From: AP-15 sp963774345
GTDB taxonomy: Bacteria > Pseudomonadota > Alphaproteobacteria > ATCC43930 > CGMCC-115725
Length of the DNA: 64,000 bases
Reading direction: 5' to 3'
Assembly (NCBI GenBank): GCA_963774345.1
Contig: CAVZFB010000045.1
Location: 1 to 64,000 of the forward strand
Under the pieces are notes generated by a model. That model did not search any database. It saw only the letters and a program-made list of their open reading frames with translations, and was not told the origin of the DNA. Each line of letters opens with the position of its first letter. Position 1 is the stretch's first letter. The position numbers and the translations under genes were made by a program. Shown here piece after piece: positions 28,855 through 37,319 of the stretch.

Positions 28855-29432
28855 ACGCCAGATCAAGAATCTCCTCGCCACCTTGCTGCTATCGCAGGGC
28901 ACTCCGATGCTGCTCGCCGGAGACGAGTTTGGCCGGACTCAGCGCGGCAACAACAACGCCTATTGCCAAGACAGCGAAATCATTTGGCTCGATTGGGATA
29001 TCGAGGAAGAGGGCCGATCACTAATCGGCTTCGTCCGGCGGCTAACCGAGCTGCGCCGTCATTACCCGATTCTGCGTCGCAGCCGGTTTCTAACCGGCGA
29101 GTTCAACGAAGAGCTCGGCCTCAAGAACGTAACCTGGATCAATGCCTCCGGGCACGGAGACGCGTCCCGAGGATGCATTGCTTTGGCAAGCTGATGGATG
29201 GCCGGGCGCAGCCGACCGGTATCCGGCGCCGCGCGGAGAGGATGCGACATTGCTGCTGGTATTGAATGAATTCTCTCTCCCGGAGACGGCGGGCGGCGGC
29301 AAGTGGTCGCTGCTGATCGACACCAATCTCGTCGAAGATGTAGAACCGAAAAGTTTCGCGACCGGCGACCAATACGGCGCGACCGGCCGATCGGTTCTCT
29401 TGTTCGCCCTTCGCTCGGCGGTGTCGACCTGA
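28855..29432 (+). pseudogene. glgX: 3' remnant of glycogen debranching enzyme glgX
   Basis: Reads RQIKNLLATLLLSQGTPMLLAGDEFGRTQRGNNNAYCQD then SLIGFVRRLTELRRHYPILRR, the C-terminal third of the GH13 enzyme GlgX. A shift near 29150 leads to LLWQADGWPGAADRYPAP and the usual ending VLLFALRSAVST. The N-terminal two thirds, including the catalytic residues, are absent, so it cannot be active. It was probably left by a deletion that fused the region to the response regulator. Confidence 0.78.
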
Positions 29433-29608
29433 GACGTTGGGTGCTCCCTAAAGGTGAGACGTTGGGTGCTCCCTTAGGAAATTGGATTTGTACAAACAAT
29501 AACCGTATCACGTTGGTCTGCAACATGATCAACTGAGAATATAACTGGACTCTCCGAACTTTTTTCGCCGAACTAGTGTTAACGGAGACACCAGCCAGGA
29601 GAATAGCC

Positions 29609-29791
29609 ATGGACAAAGATCGAGTCGCCGGTGCCGCTCATCAGGTCAAAGGCGCCGTCAAGGAAGCCGTCGGCAAGGTGACCGGCGACGCCAAGACCCA
29701 GGCCGAAGGGGCGGCGGAGAAAGCGGCTGGGAAAGTTCAAAATGCTGTGGGCGGCGCCAAGGACGCCATCCGCGACGCGGCGAAGAGGTAA
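29609..29791 (+). CDS. CsbD family stress protein
   Basis: 60 residues: MDKDRVAGAAHQVKGAVKEAVGK then repeats such as AEGAAEKAAGKVQNAVGGAKDAIRD. The KGxxKEAxGKxTGD motif marks the CsbD family of small, helical, hydrophilic general-stress proteins. AGGAG precedes the ATG by 7 bases. The frame is intact. Confidence 0.88.
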   Translation: MDKDRVAGAAHQVKGAVKEAVGKVTGDAKTQAEGAAEKAAGKVQNAVGGAKDAIRDAAKR

Positions 29792-29891
29792 TTGTCGGAG
29801 CCTCCGGCGGCGCCCTATGCCGCCGGAAAGTTACGCAATCTAAAGCGGATACAACACGGCGCGTTCGTGCGCCGTATTACGGGAGGAAATC

Positions 29892-29969
29892 ATGGGTCGA
29901 GGCATCCTGCTTTGGTTATTGGGGGTACCTATTCCGATAATCATCCTGCTCGCGCTGATCTGGCACTGA
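29892..29969 (+). CDS. 25-residue membrane miniprotein
   Basis: Starts MGRGILLWLLGVP and continues with an Ile/Leu run to LALIWH, a single membrane helix. GGGAGG lies 6 bases before the ATG. Miniproteins of this kind (basic start, LLLWLxGxPxPIIILL) recur in alphaproteobacterial stress clusters. Its position between csbD and another membrane gene supports it. Confidence 0.6.
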   Translation: MGRGILLWLLGVPIPIIILLALIWH

Positions 29970-29997
29970 TCGAACAATTCACGAGCGGAGAACGGAA

Positions 29998-30880
29998 ATG
30001 GTAGACGCTCCTATAATTAGTCGTGGCGAAATTGCCGGTCGCGGCGTCGCGGGCCGCACCCTGGAGATCGCGGCCTCTGGCATTGCCTGGCCCGCGATCC
30101 TGGGCGGGGCGTTTGCAGCTGCCGCTCTGGCTCTGATCCTTCTTGCTCTAGGCTCTGGTTTCGGTCTGGCTTCGGTGTCGCCTTGGCCCAATTCCGGACT
30201 CTCGGCGACGACCTTCACCATAATGGCCGCGATATGGCTGATCATCGTCCAATGGGTCTCTGCCGCCTTAGGCGGTTATCTGACCGGCCGGCTGCGGACT
30301 AAATGGGCCGGCGTGCACACTCATGAAGTTTTCTTTCGCGACACTGCCAACGGCTTTTTGGCGTGGGCCGTTGCTGCGGTTATCGGCGCGGCCGTTCTTG
30401 CGTCGGCGGCGTCATCGCTGGTTGGCGGCGGGAATCATGTAGCCGGAACGAATGCATCGGGAGCCTCTGCCGGCGCGAGCCAAGGGGCGAGTGGCGCAGA
30501 TCCATCGGCCTATTATGTGGACATGCTGTTTCGCTCGAACCACCCGACCACGATTGCAGCTAACCCGGAGATTTGGGCCGAGGCCACCCGCATTTTTGCG
30601 ACCGGTGTGAAAAAGGACTATGTTCCGGATGACAAGGCCTATCTTACTCAACTCGTGGCGGCGGGCGCCGGGCTTTCACAGGCCGATGCCGAGAAGCGAG
30701 TTCGACGAAGTGACGGCACGGGCCAAGGCTGATGCGGACGCGGTCCGAAAGGCCGGCGCGTATCTGTCGATCTTTACCGGCGTATCGATGCTGATCGGCG
30801 CATTTATCGCGGCGGCCGCGGCCGCGCTCGGAGGCCGGCACCGAGACGAGCCCTGGCGGATACTGGTCGACTTGAACTGA
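29998..30880 (+). CDS. Four-helix membrane protein of unknown function, frameshifted
   Basis: Begins with a cytoplasmic tail, then membrane helices at GIAWPAILGGAFAAAALALILLALGSG, TIMAAIWLIIVQWVSAALGGYLTG and ANGFLAWAVAAVIGAAVLASAASSL. A 100-residue extracytoplasmic loop follows (AYYVDMLFRSN...EIWAEATRIFATGV). After a shift near 30697 it continues EVTARAKADADAVRKAGAYLSIFTGVSMLIGAFIAAAAAALGG and ends DEPWRI. I know homologues only as hypothetical membrane proteins. GGAGAACGGAA precedes the ATG. Confidence 0.65.
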
Positions 30881-30938
30881 GTGTCGAGTGCATTAACCAG
30901 ACGACGCCAAGTGGCGGGGAAGCCGACGGGAACCAGGT

Positions 30939-30964
30939 GGAACCTGATGGCGTGCCACGGCGTT
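30939..30964 (+). promoter_or_regulatory. EcfG-type promoter candidate
   Basis: GGAAC-N17-CGTT, an exact match to the general stress sigma consensus, 48 bases before the glycine-zipper gene at 31012. A second GGAAC lies 9 bases upstream. Confidence 0.6.
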
Positions 30965-31011
30965 GATGATCTTCCACGCACCACCCGTGCGTGTCCCGAA
31001 GGGAAATTCAA

Positions 31012-31275
31012 ATGAAATTCAGGTTATTGGCGGCCGCCGTCGCCTTTTTAATGGCGGGCTGGGTCGCCGCGCCCGTCCAAGCGGCCGGCTGCCTGAAGGG
31101 CGCTGCCGTAGGTGGAGCCGCCGGGCATCTCGCCGGGCATCACGCGGCTCTTGGCGCCGGTGTCGGCTGCGTCATCGGTCATCATGAGGCGAACAAGCAC
31201 ACGCAGGAAAAGAACCAGCAACAGCTGCAAGGCTCGAGCAACGACGGCCAGGCCAACTCCAATTCGGGGCGCTGA
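31012..31275 (+). CDS. Small secreted glycine-zipper protein, paralogue 2
   Basis: 87 residues: signal peptide (LLAAAVAFLMAGWVAAPVQA), AGCLKGAAVGGAAGHLAGHHAALGAGVGCVIGHHEANKH and a Gln/Ser/Asn tail ending NSNSGR. It is nearly identical in plan to the gene at 25384 and to the broken copy at 49018. It has the best general stress promoter candidate in the window just upstream. Confidence 0.75.
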   Translation: MKFRLLAAAVAFLMAGWVAAPVQAAGCLKGAAVGGAAGHLAGHHAALGAGVGCVIGHHEANKHTQEKNQQQLQGSSNDGQANSNSGR

Positions 31276-31349
31276 CCGTGCGGTGTCCCGGTCGATCGGC
31301 CGTGGAGAGCGCGAAACGTCCGAAACTGCTGATTTCCAAAGGAGCCGTG

Positions 31350-31901
31350 ATGCCTAGCCAAAATCAACCGGACGCCATCGCCCTGCTGAAAGCAGACCAT
31401 CGAAGGGTCGAGGATTTATTCGCCAAGTTCGAAGCCGCCAAAGGCGCGGCCAACAAACAGACCCTGGTCCGGCAGATTTGCACCGAACTCAGCGCGCATA
31501 CGGTGATCGAGGAGGAAATCTTCTATCCGGCCTGCCGGGGACAGGTCGAAGACGGCTTGCTGAATGAGGGGTATGTCGAGCACGACGGCGGCAAGGTGCT
31601 TATCGCCGAGCTCCTCGCCAGCGCGCCAAATGAGGAATTCTACAACGCCAAGGTCAAGGTGTTGTCCGAACAGATAGAGCACCACGTTCACGAGGAGGAA
31701 CGGCGCTCGGACGGAATCTTCTCCCAAGCCCGGGCTGCTGGTCTCGATATGGACGAGCTCGGTAACCGCTTGAAGACGCGGAAAGGGGCGATTCTGGCTG
31801 AATACAAGACGAGCGGCATACCCGCGCCGGAGACGCGCACCTTCATCGGCCACACGCTCGAACAAGGAGAGCCGGTCGGCGAAAACAGCGGCGCAGGCTG
31901 A
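31350..31901 (+). CDS. Hemerythrin HHE-domain protein
   Basis: 183 residues. The HHE cation-binding domain shows LLKADHRRVEDLFAKFE, AHTVIEEEIFYPA, EHDGGKVLIAEL and IEHHVHEEERR, giving the His and Glu ligands of a di-iron site in a four-helix bundle. Such proteins bind or sense O2, NO or iron in oxidative stress. AAAGGAG precedes ATG 31350. The frame is intact. Confidence 0.85.
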   Translation: MPSQNQPDAIALLKADHRRVEDLFAKFEAAKGAANKQTLVRQICTELSAHTVIEEEIFYPACRGQVEDGLLNEGYVEHDGGKVLIAELLASAPNEEFYNAKVKVLSEQIEHHVHEEERRSDGIFSQARAAGLDMDELGNRLKTRKGAILAEYKTSGIPAPETRTFIGHTLEQGEPVGENSGAG

Positions 31902-31972
31902 TAGCGTAATCCACCAAACCGGCGCGTGCCTGAAGCGGGCCGGGCACGCTGATCTGAGTGAGGTTGCCGATC

Positions 31973-33937
31973 ATGGCAAATGATGCTTCGCCTGGGATCG
32001 GCGGCGCTGATCGGGTGGAGATCCGGACCTCCGGGACGCCCCCAACCAGCCTTGGGACCTTGGCGGTTGCAGTCGTCATCGTTGCAAGCCTCTATTTTGG
32101 GCGGGAAGTTTTTGTTCCTGTGGCACTCGCGATCCTGCTGAGTTTCGCGCTCGGGCCGCTGGTTTTGCTGTTGCGCCGTTGGCATCTCGGTCGGGTGCCG
32201 GCGGTAATTGTGGCCGTCCTACTCGCTTTCTCAATAATCGGCGTCATCGGCACATTCCTCGGGACCCAGCTCGCGCACCTGGCAGGGGATTTGCCGGAAT
32301 ATCAGACTAACGTCGCGCGAAAAATTCACTCGCTGCGGGCTTCGACAGGTGGGGGTGGGATCGTCGACCGAACCTCGAAGATGGTGAAAAATCTCGGCAA
32401 GGAAATTGAGAAGCCCGAGACCGGCGACAAAACCGCAGCGAATCAGCCTGCTGCCGCTCCGTCGAGCGTTCAGCCGCAAAACCCGATTCCGGTCGAGGTC
32501 CGCCAATCCGCAGCGACGCCAATGCAGCTCATTTACGGGGTTGCCGCCCCTCTGCTTCAACCCCTGGTCACGGCGGGTATCGTTGTCGTTTTCGTCATCT
32601 TCTTTCTGCTCCAGCGCGAAGATCTGCGCGATCGGTTTATCCGGCTCGCCGGGGCCGGCGATCTTCGGCGCACAACCGTGGCGCTGGACGATGCCGCCAG
32701 ACGCCTTAGCCGCTATCTGTTGGCACAGACAGCAGTCAACGCCAGTTTCGGCGTGTTGGTCGGTAGCGGATTGTGGTTTATCGGCGTCCCGAACCCAGGG
32801 CTCTGGGGCATCCTCGGGATGCTGCTGCGCTTTATTCCCTATATCGGTCCGATCATCGCCGCGGCGCTTCCGATGATCGTGGCACTTGCCGTCGATCCCG
32901 GCTGGTCGATGCTGTTGTGGACCGCAGGTTTGTTCGTAGTGGTCGAACTTACTGCCGGCCAGGCGATCGAGCCTTGGCTCTATGGCCATAGCACCGGACT
33001 TTCCGGCATCGCAGTCATCGTGGCCGCCGCTTTCTGGACTTTGCTGTGGGGGCCGATCGGCCTGCTGCTGTCGACCCCGCTCACCATGTGCCTCGTTGTC
33101 CTGGGGCGGCATGTCGAGCATTTGCAGTTTCTGGAGGTGTTGCTCGGCGACCAGCCGGCATTGGCGCCGGAGGAAAGCTTTTATCAGCGCATTCTCGCCG
33201 ACGACCCCGACGAGGCCTCGCATCTGGCCGAAGAGTTCCTCAAGGAACACTCATTGTCGGCCTATTACGACCAAATTGCGATCCGCGGCCTGGCATTGGC
33301 GCAGTTGGACGTCAACCGGGGCACGCTCGATCATGATCATCGGGTAAGGGTCAAGGAAGCCGTCGACGCGGTCATCGATAATCTTTCCGACCATGACGAC
33401 GTTCCACCTGCTGGGTCCGGTGCGAGCGATGAAGCGGCGCCATCGCCGTTTCTTTCCGCGGCGGAGCTGGCGCCGAGCTGGCAGGGGACACCAGTGTTGT
33501 GCGTGGCCGGGCGCGGCTCGCTCGACGAGGCATCGGCGGCAATGCTGGCGCAATTGCTGCAGAAACATGGGATTGGAGCCCGCGTGGTGCCGTCGGCAGC
33601 GGTATCGCCCCCCAACCTTTTTGCACTCGATGCGACCGGCGTGCAGATGGCCTATCTCTGCTACCTTGAACCCGGCAGCTTTACTAACCCGCACTACCTC
33701 GTCCGCCGATTGCGGCGCAAATTGCCGAAGGCGATGATCGTCGGCGGCTTCTGGACCTTAAAGTCGGAGGAGGCCGATGAGCGCAATGCCCTAGCCAAAA
33801 CCGGTGCGGACCTGATCGCGACGTTTTTGCAGCAAGCGGTCGCGCAGGTAGCCGCTGCTGCGAGCCAAGCTGCGGCCCCCCATTTGGCAACCGGACTGCG
33901 ACCCTCTGCGGTCGAGCCCGTAGCAGCGGCGTCCTGA
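31973..33937 (+). CDS. AI-2E family permease with C-terminal extension
   Basis: 654 residues. The permease part (1-400) has about seven membrane helices, including FVPVALAILLSFALGPLVLLL, LLQPLVTAGIVVVFVIFFLLQREDLRDR and the family motif WGILGMLLRFIPYIGPIIAA, then LLWGPIGLLLSTPLTMCLVVLGRH. A Pro/Ala-rich insertion lies at about 150-175. Beyond residue 400 there is a 250-residue soluble part with GTPVLCVAGRGSLDEASAAMLAQLLQKHGIGARVVP, which resembles an alpha/beta Rossmann-like fold and is not found in typical members. The substrate is unknown; the family name comes from autoinducer-2 exporters. Confidence 0.85.
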   Translation: MANDASPGIGGADRVEIRTSGTPPTSLGTLAVAVVIVASLYFGREVFVPVALAILLSFALGPLVLLLRRWHLGRVPAVIVAVLLAFSIIGVIGTFLGTQLAHLAGDLPEYQTNVARKIHSLRASTGGGGIVDRTSKMVKNLGKEIEKPETGDKTAANQPAAAPSSVQPQNPIPVEVRQSAATPMQLIYGVAAPLLQPLVTAGIVVVFVIFFLLQREDLRDRFIRLAGAGDLRRTTVALDDAARRLSRYLLAQTAVNASFGVLVGSGLWFIGVPNPGLWGILGMLLRFIPYIGPIIAAALPMIVALAVDPGWSMLLWTAGLFVVVELTAGQAIEPWLYGHSTGLSGIAVIVAAAFWTLLWGPIGLLLSTPLTMCLVVLGRHVEHLQFLEVLLGDQPALAPEESFYQRILADDPDEASHLAEEFLKEHSLSAYYDQIAIRGLALAQLDVNRGTLDHDHRVRVKEAVDAVIDNLSDHDDVPPAGSGASDEAAPSPFLSAAELAPSWQGTPVLCVAGRGSLDEASAAMLAQLLQKHGIGARVVPSAAVSPPNLFALDATGVQMAYLCYLEPGSFTNPHYLVRRLRRKLPKAMIVGGFWTLKSEEADERNALAKTGADLIATFLQQAVAQVAAAASQAAAPHLATGLRPSAVEPVAAAS

Positions 33938-34120
33938 AACGCGACGCCGCAACGGCGTGTTCGAAGCGGGTGAGGATCGGCGGTTTCTTCGGGTTAGTCA
34001 CCGTCAGGCGGGCTTCTTTGGAAAGGAGCAATTTCAACGCGAACGCCGCTGGCAGTAGATGACCGACAATCTAAACAAATAGTGATGCGGGATTTAATCC
34101 ACACAGCTTGTCGATTTTGT
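33938..34120. other. Intergenic stretch
   Basis: No gene supported. The left part is GC-rich with open minus frames lacking domains; the right part (from about 34060) is AT-rich and carries the next promoter. Confidence 0.4.
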
Positions 34121-34145
34121 GGAACGAAAAGTAGCCGAAATTGTT
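34121..34145 (+). promoter_or_regulatory. EcfG-like promoter candidate
   Basis: GGAAC-N16-TGTT, one mismatch from the stress consensus, 35 bases before the ATG at 34180. Confidence 0.4.
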
Positions 34146-34179
34146 GAAATCATGTAATCAATTAATCTAGGAACTTGTC

Positions 34180-34503
34180 ATGAAACGCTTTTTGGCTGCA
34201 ACCGCCATCACCGTGATGACGGGTGTTCTCGGGCATGGCGCTGTTGCACAAAGCACGCCGGCAGAGGCAAACCCTCACCCCAGCACCCCTGCCATTGCAA
34301 CCACGGACAATCCAGGCGCCCCTGCCGTCGGCGCCAACAGCTTCACCGAGGCTCAGGCGAAATCTCGCATTGCAAACGCCGGTTACACAAATATTTCCGG
34401 TCTGGTCAAAGACAAAGACGGGATCTGGAGAGGCAAAGCGAACAATGGAAGCGCTGACATCCCGGTGGCGCTCGATTATCAAGGGAACGTCGTCCCGAAG
34501 TAA
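34180..34503 (+). CDS. Small secreted protein of unknown function
   Basis: 107 residues with a signal peptide (FLAATAITVMTGVLGHGAVAQ), a Pro/Ala/Thr-rich linker and a C-terminal domain SFTEAQAKSRIANAGYTNISGLVKDKDGIWRGKA...VALDYQGNV. The EAxAKxRIExAGYTxVSxLxKDxxGxWRG pattern occurs in many alphaproteobacterial periplasmic proteins and recalls a PepSY-like fold. Function is not known. The frame is intact. Confidence 0.7.
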   Translation: MKRFLAATAITVMTGVLGHGAVAQSTPAEANPHPSTPAIATTDNPGAPAVGANSFTEAQAKSRIANAGYTNISGLVKDKDGIWRGKANNGSADIPVALDYQGNVVPK

Positions 34504-34551
34504 TTTCGTCGTAAGGACGCTTGCAAGTTATTTCATCGAACGAGGAATGTT

Positions 34552-35164
34552 ATGACACAGACAGTCACCGCCCTTTACGACACCTATGACGCCGCGGTTT
34601 CTGCGGTGAATGACCTCGAGGCATCCGGCATCCCGCACGGCGACATCAGCCTGGTCTCGAACAACGTCGACCACCGATATGACAAGGATCATCCGACCAA
34701 CGCTGCCGCGGACGCCGGGACGGGCGCCGGCATCGGAGCTGCGGTAGGCGGTGTTGGCGGTCTGTTGACCGGTCTTGGCCTGTTGGCAATTCCCGGTGTC
34801 GGACCGGTGGTGGCGGGTGGCTGGCTGGTTGCCACTGCCGTCGGTGCCGTCGGGCGGAGCTGTCGTGGGCGGTGCGGCCGGTGGAATTGTCGGCTCGCTG
34901 ACCGGGGCCGGCGTCCCCGAACATGATGCGAACTTTTATGCCGAAGGCGTGCGCCGCGGCGGGACCCTCGTCACCGCTCGGGTCGATGATGCCCGTGCCC
35001 CGGTGGCCCGGGAGATCCTGCAACATCACAAATGGGTCGACCCAACCGTTCGTCGCGCCGTTTATCGCGAAAGCGGCTGGACTACGTTCGACGAAAGCGC
35101 GCCGCCTTACACTCCCGAGCAGGTCGCCGCGGAGCGCGACCGCTATATCGGGGGCGGGGTTTAA
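34552..35164 (+). CDS. YflT-like general stress protein, frameshifted
   Basis: The N-terminus (TVTALYDTYDAAVSAVNDLEASGIPHGDISLV) matches the YflT/general stress protein 17M domain. A glycine-rich hydrophobic hairpin (GAGIGAAVGGVGGLLTGLGLLAIPGVGPVVAGG) follows, and after a shift at the GGG near 34850 it continues GGAVVGGAAGGIVGSLTGAGVPEHDANFYAEGVRRGGTLVTARV and EILQHHKWVDP. The family pattern GVPExxAxxYAEGVRRGGTLV is clear. The final 30 residues end ERDRYIGGGV. It may sit on or in the inner membrane. Confidence 0.75.
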
Positions 35165-35250
35165 CTGAGCCGACGAGCCAGGGTTGAGGTTCGGGAATGC
35201 CGTCAGCGAACCTCAATCTTTGAGGCCTTCCAGGGCTGTTAGGGGATTGC

Positions 35251-36519
35251 ATGGCAAAGGCCTCGCCGCAGACCAGATCGATTTCCGAGCGGGACGCCGC
35301 GCTTCGGCAATCCCGCAATCTGAAGATGGCTGGGTCTGCGCATGCTTATGTCCGAGGAAACACTCTAAAGTTCTACGAGTGGCTCGCCGCCTCGGACAGC
35401 AGCAAGGTGCCGCAAGGCCCGCCGATTTGGATTTGCGGCGATTGCCATGTCGGCAATCTGGGTCCCATGGCCGATACCGACGGCCAGATCGATATCGAGA
35501 TCCGCGATCTCGATCAGACCGTCATCGGCAATCCCGCGCACGATCTGATCCGCCTCGGATTGTCGCTGGCGACGGCGGCGCGCGGCTCGGACCTGCCGGG
35601 GGTGACCACCGCCAAGATGCTCGAGCAGATGGTGGATGGCTACGAGGAGGCGCTCGCCGACAAAGACCCGGATCTGCGCAGCCGGCGTCCGGAATGCGTC
35701 CGCGTCGTCATGCGTCAGGCAGTCGGACGCACCTGGGAGCATCTAGCGAAAGAGCGTCTCGAAGATACGAGCCCGACGATCCCGCTGGGCAAGCAGTTCT
35801 GGCCGATCAGCGAGGACGAGAGGCACGAGATAGAACGCATTTTTGCGACCGAGGACGTGCGTCTGCTGGTTACGGCATTGCGCTCGCGCGAAAACGACGC
35901 GAGCGTCGAAGTGCTCGATGCCGCCTACTGGATGAAAGGGTGCAGCTCCCTCGGACGGCTGCGCTTTGCGGTATTGCTCGGAGTTGGCAAAAGCCGCACA
36001 AAAGAAGGCGGCCTCTGTCTGATCGACATCAAGGAGGCGGTGCAGGCGGCGGCGCCGCGCCATTCCGAGGCCGCGATGCCGGCGGACCATGGGATGCGCG
36101 TCGTCGAGGGCGCTCGGCACTTGTCGCCGGCGCTCGGCGACCGCATGCTGGGCGCGACTTTCCTCGACCGCGCCATCTTCATGCGCGAGCTCCTGCCCGA
36201 GGACCTCAAGCTCGAAATCGACCAGATCAGTCGTGAAGAGGCAATGAAGGCCGCCCGTTACCTGGCGATGGTGGTCGGGAAGGCGCATGCCCGTCAGATG
36301 GACGTCGTGACGCGCGCGAAATGGCGTGACGAGCTCGGCCGCAATCGCTCGGCAAATCTGGACGCGCCCAATTGGTTGTGGTCGAGCATCGTCGAGCTGG
36401 TGGCCAGCCACGAGGCGGCCTATCTCGAACATTGCCGTAAATACGCATTGGACGGATTCACCCACATGAGATCGTGTCGTAGCGGACAATGCTTACTACA
36501 GCGTATTTGTTTTCAGTGA
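35251..36519 (+). CDS. DUF2252 family protein
   Basis: 422 residues with the DUF2252 kinase-like fold: FYEWLAAS..., WICGDCHVGNLGPMADTDGQIDIEIRDLDQTVIGNPAHDLIRLGLSLA, then GLCLIDIKEAV. The H-x-x-N and D-L-D pair recall aminoglycoside phosphotransferase-like active sites, but no substrate is established. After residue 395 the sequence (DGFTHMRSCRSGQCLLQRICFQ) departs from the family, so the true C-terminus may be changed by a shift or rearrangement. The AT-rich gap follows directly. Confidence 0.75.
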   Translation: MAKASPQTRSISERDAALRQSRNLKMAGSAHAYVRGNTLKFYEWLAASDSSKVPQGPPIWICGDCHVGNLGPMADTDGQIDIEIRDLDQTVIGNPAHDLIRLGLSLATAARGSDLPGVTTAKMLEQMVDGYEEALADKDPDLRSRRPECVRVVMRQAVGRTWEHLAKERLEDTSPTIPLGKQFWPISEDERHEIERIFATEDVRLLVTALRSRENDASVEVLDAAYWMKGCSSLGRLRFAVLLGVGKSRTKEGGLCLIDIKEAVQAAAPRHSEAAMPADHGMRVVEGARHLSPALGDRMLGATFLDRAIFMRELLPEDLKLEIDQISREEAMKAARYLAMVVGKAHARQMDVVTRAKWRDELGRNRSANLDAPNWLWSSIVELVASHEAAYLEHCRKYALDGFTHMRSCRSGQCLLQRICFQ

Positions 36520-37319
36520 TATGTCGTATTCGAAATGTTTCTTTCGCAGACGGCCCAATGGGCATCAAGACAATGCGGCCGGCCGCTGACTTTTGGTATT
36601 TGAGTTTTTAATATAATTTTATTTTCGCGTGGGCAATTTGCCGACCTGTATTCCAGTTACTCTGACACTTGGCAGCTCGTCATCAATACAAGCCGACCAT
36701 CATCACATTCTTGATGGTATTTCTAATCCAAAACACCCAAAACTCACAACACACCGCAGTTCAGCTGAAATTGACAACTGATCCGGGTCACGAAAACTGC
36801 CGTAATAAACTGCCTAACCCTTCAAAGATTTTTCACTGAAGCAGAGCTTGACCAAAATGAAAGATTTCCCCCGAATTGCCGACCAGGGGCGGAATACATA
36901 AGGCGCGCTGCTGCAAGGGGTTGAAGCCGGCTTCAAGCCACGGAAAGGAGGAATCGAAAAGGCGAAGGATAAGCTCACTGAAATTAGTGACTAGAACGCG
37001 ATATTTCGTATTGAGGCACGATCAAATATCAGGAACCCCTCAAATCCCAACGGCATCATCTGTTGCATTCTGACTACCAGATTTCTGCCAAAGGCTGAGC
37101 TACGTCGCCTCCTCGCCGTTGTTTTTTCCCATCTCGAATGGCCGGAGACATTTGACCGCCTGTCGAAGTCCCAAATAATAAGCAGGCCGAAGCGGCTCGG
37201 GTAGAAACTGGCCTCTCATTTCAATCATCTTATTCAATCAAAAGGTGCTACCGTTGGGATGAGTGCGCAGATGCGGGTGTTGACGAGTGTGTCGACATTA
37301 CGGGAAACGATAGCAAACC
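36520..37319. other. AT-rich 800-base gap
   Basis: Clearly lower in G+C than its flanks. No frame over 65 codons, no hairpin or repeat that stands out, and no tRNA-like fold noticed. It may be decayed or recently acquired DNA separating the stress island from the trehalose genes. Confidence 0.45.

Noticed and set aside
35184..36236. 350-codon plus-strand frame overlapping DUF2252
   Set aside because: Different frame of a gene with a clear family match; translation is Arg-rich and without a domain.
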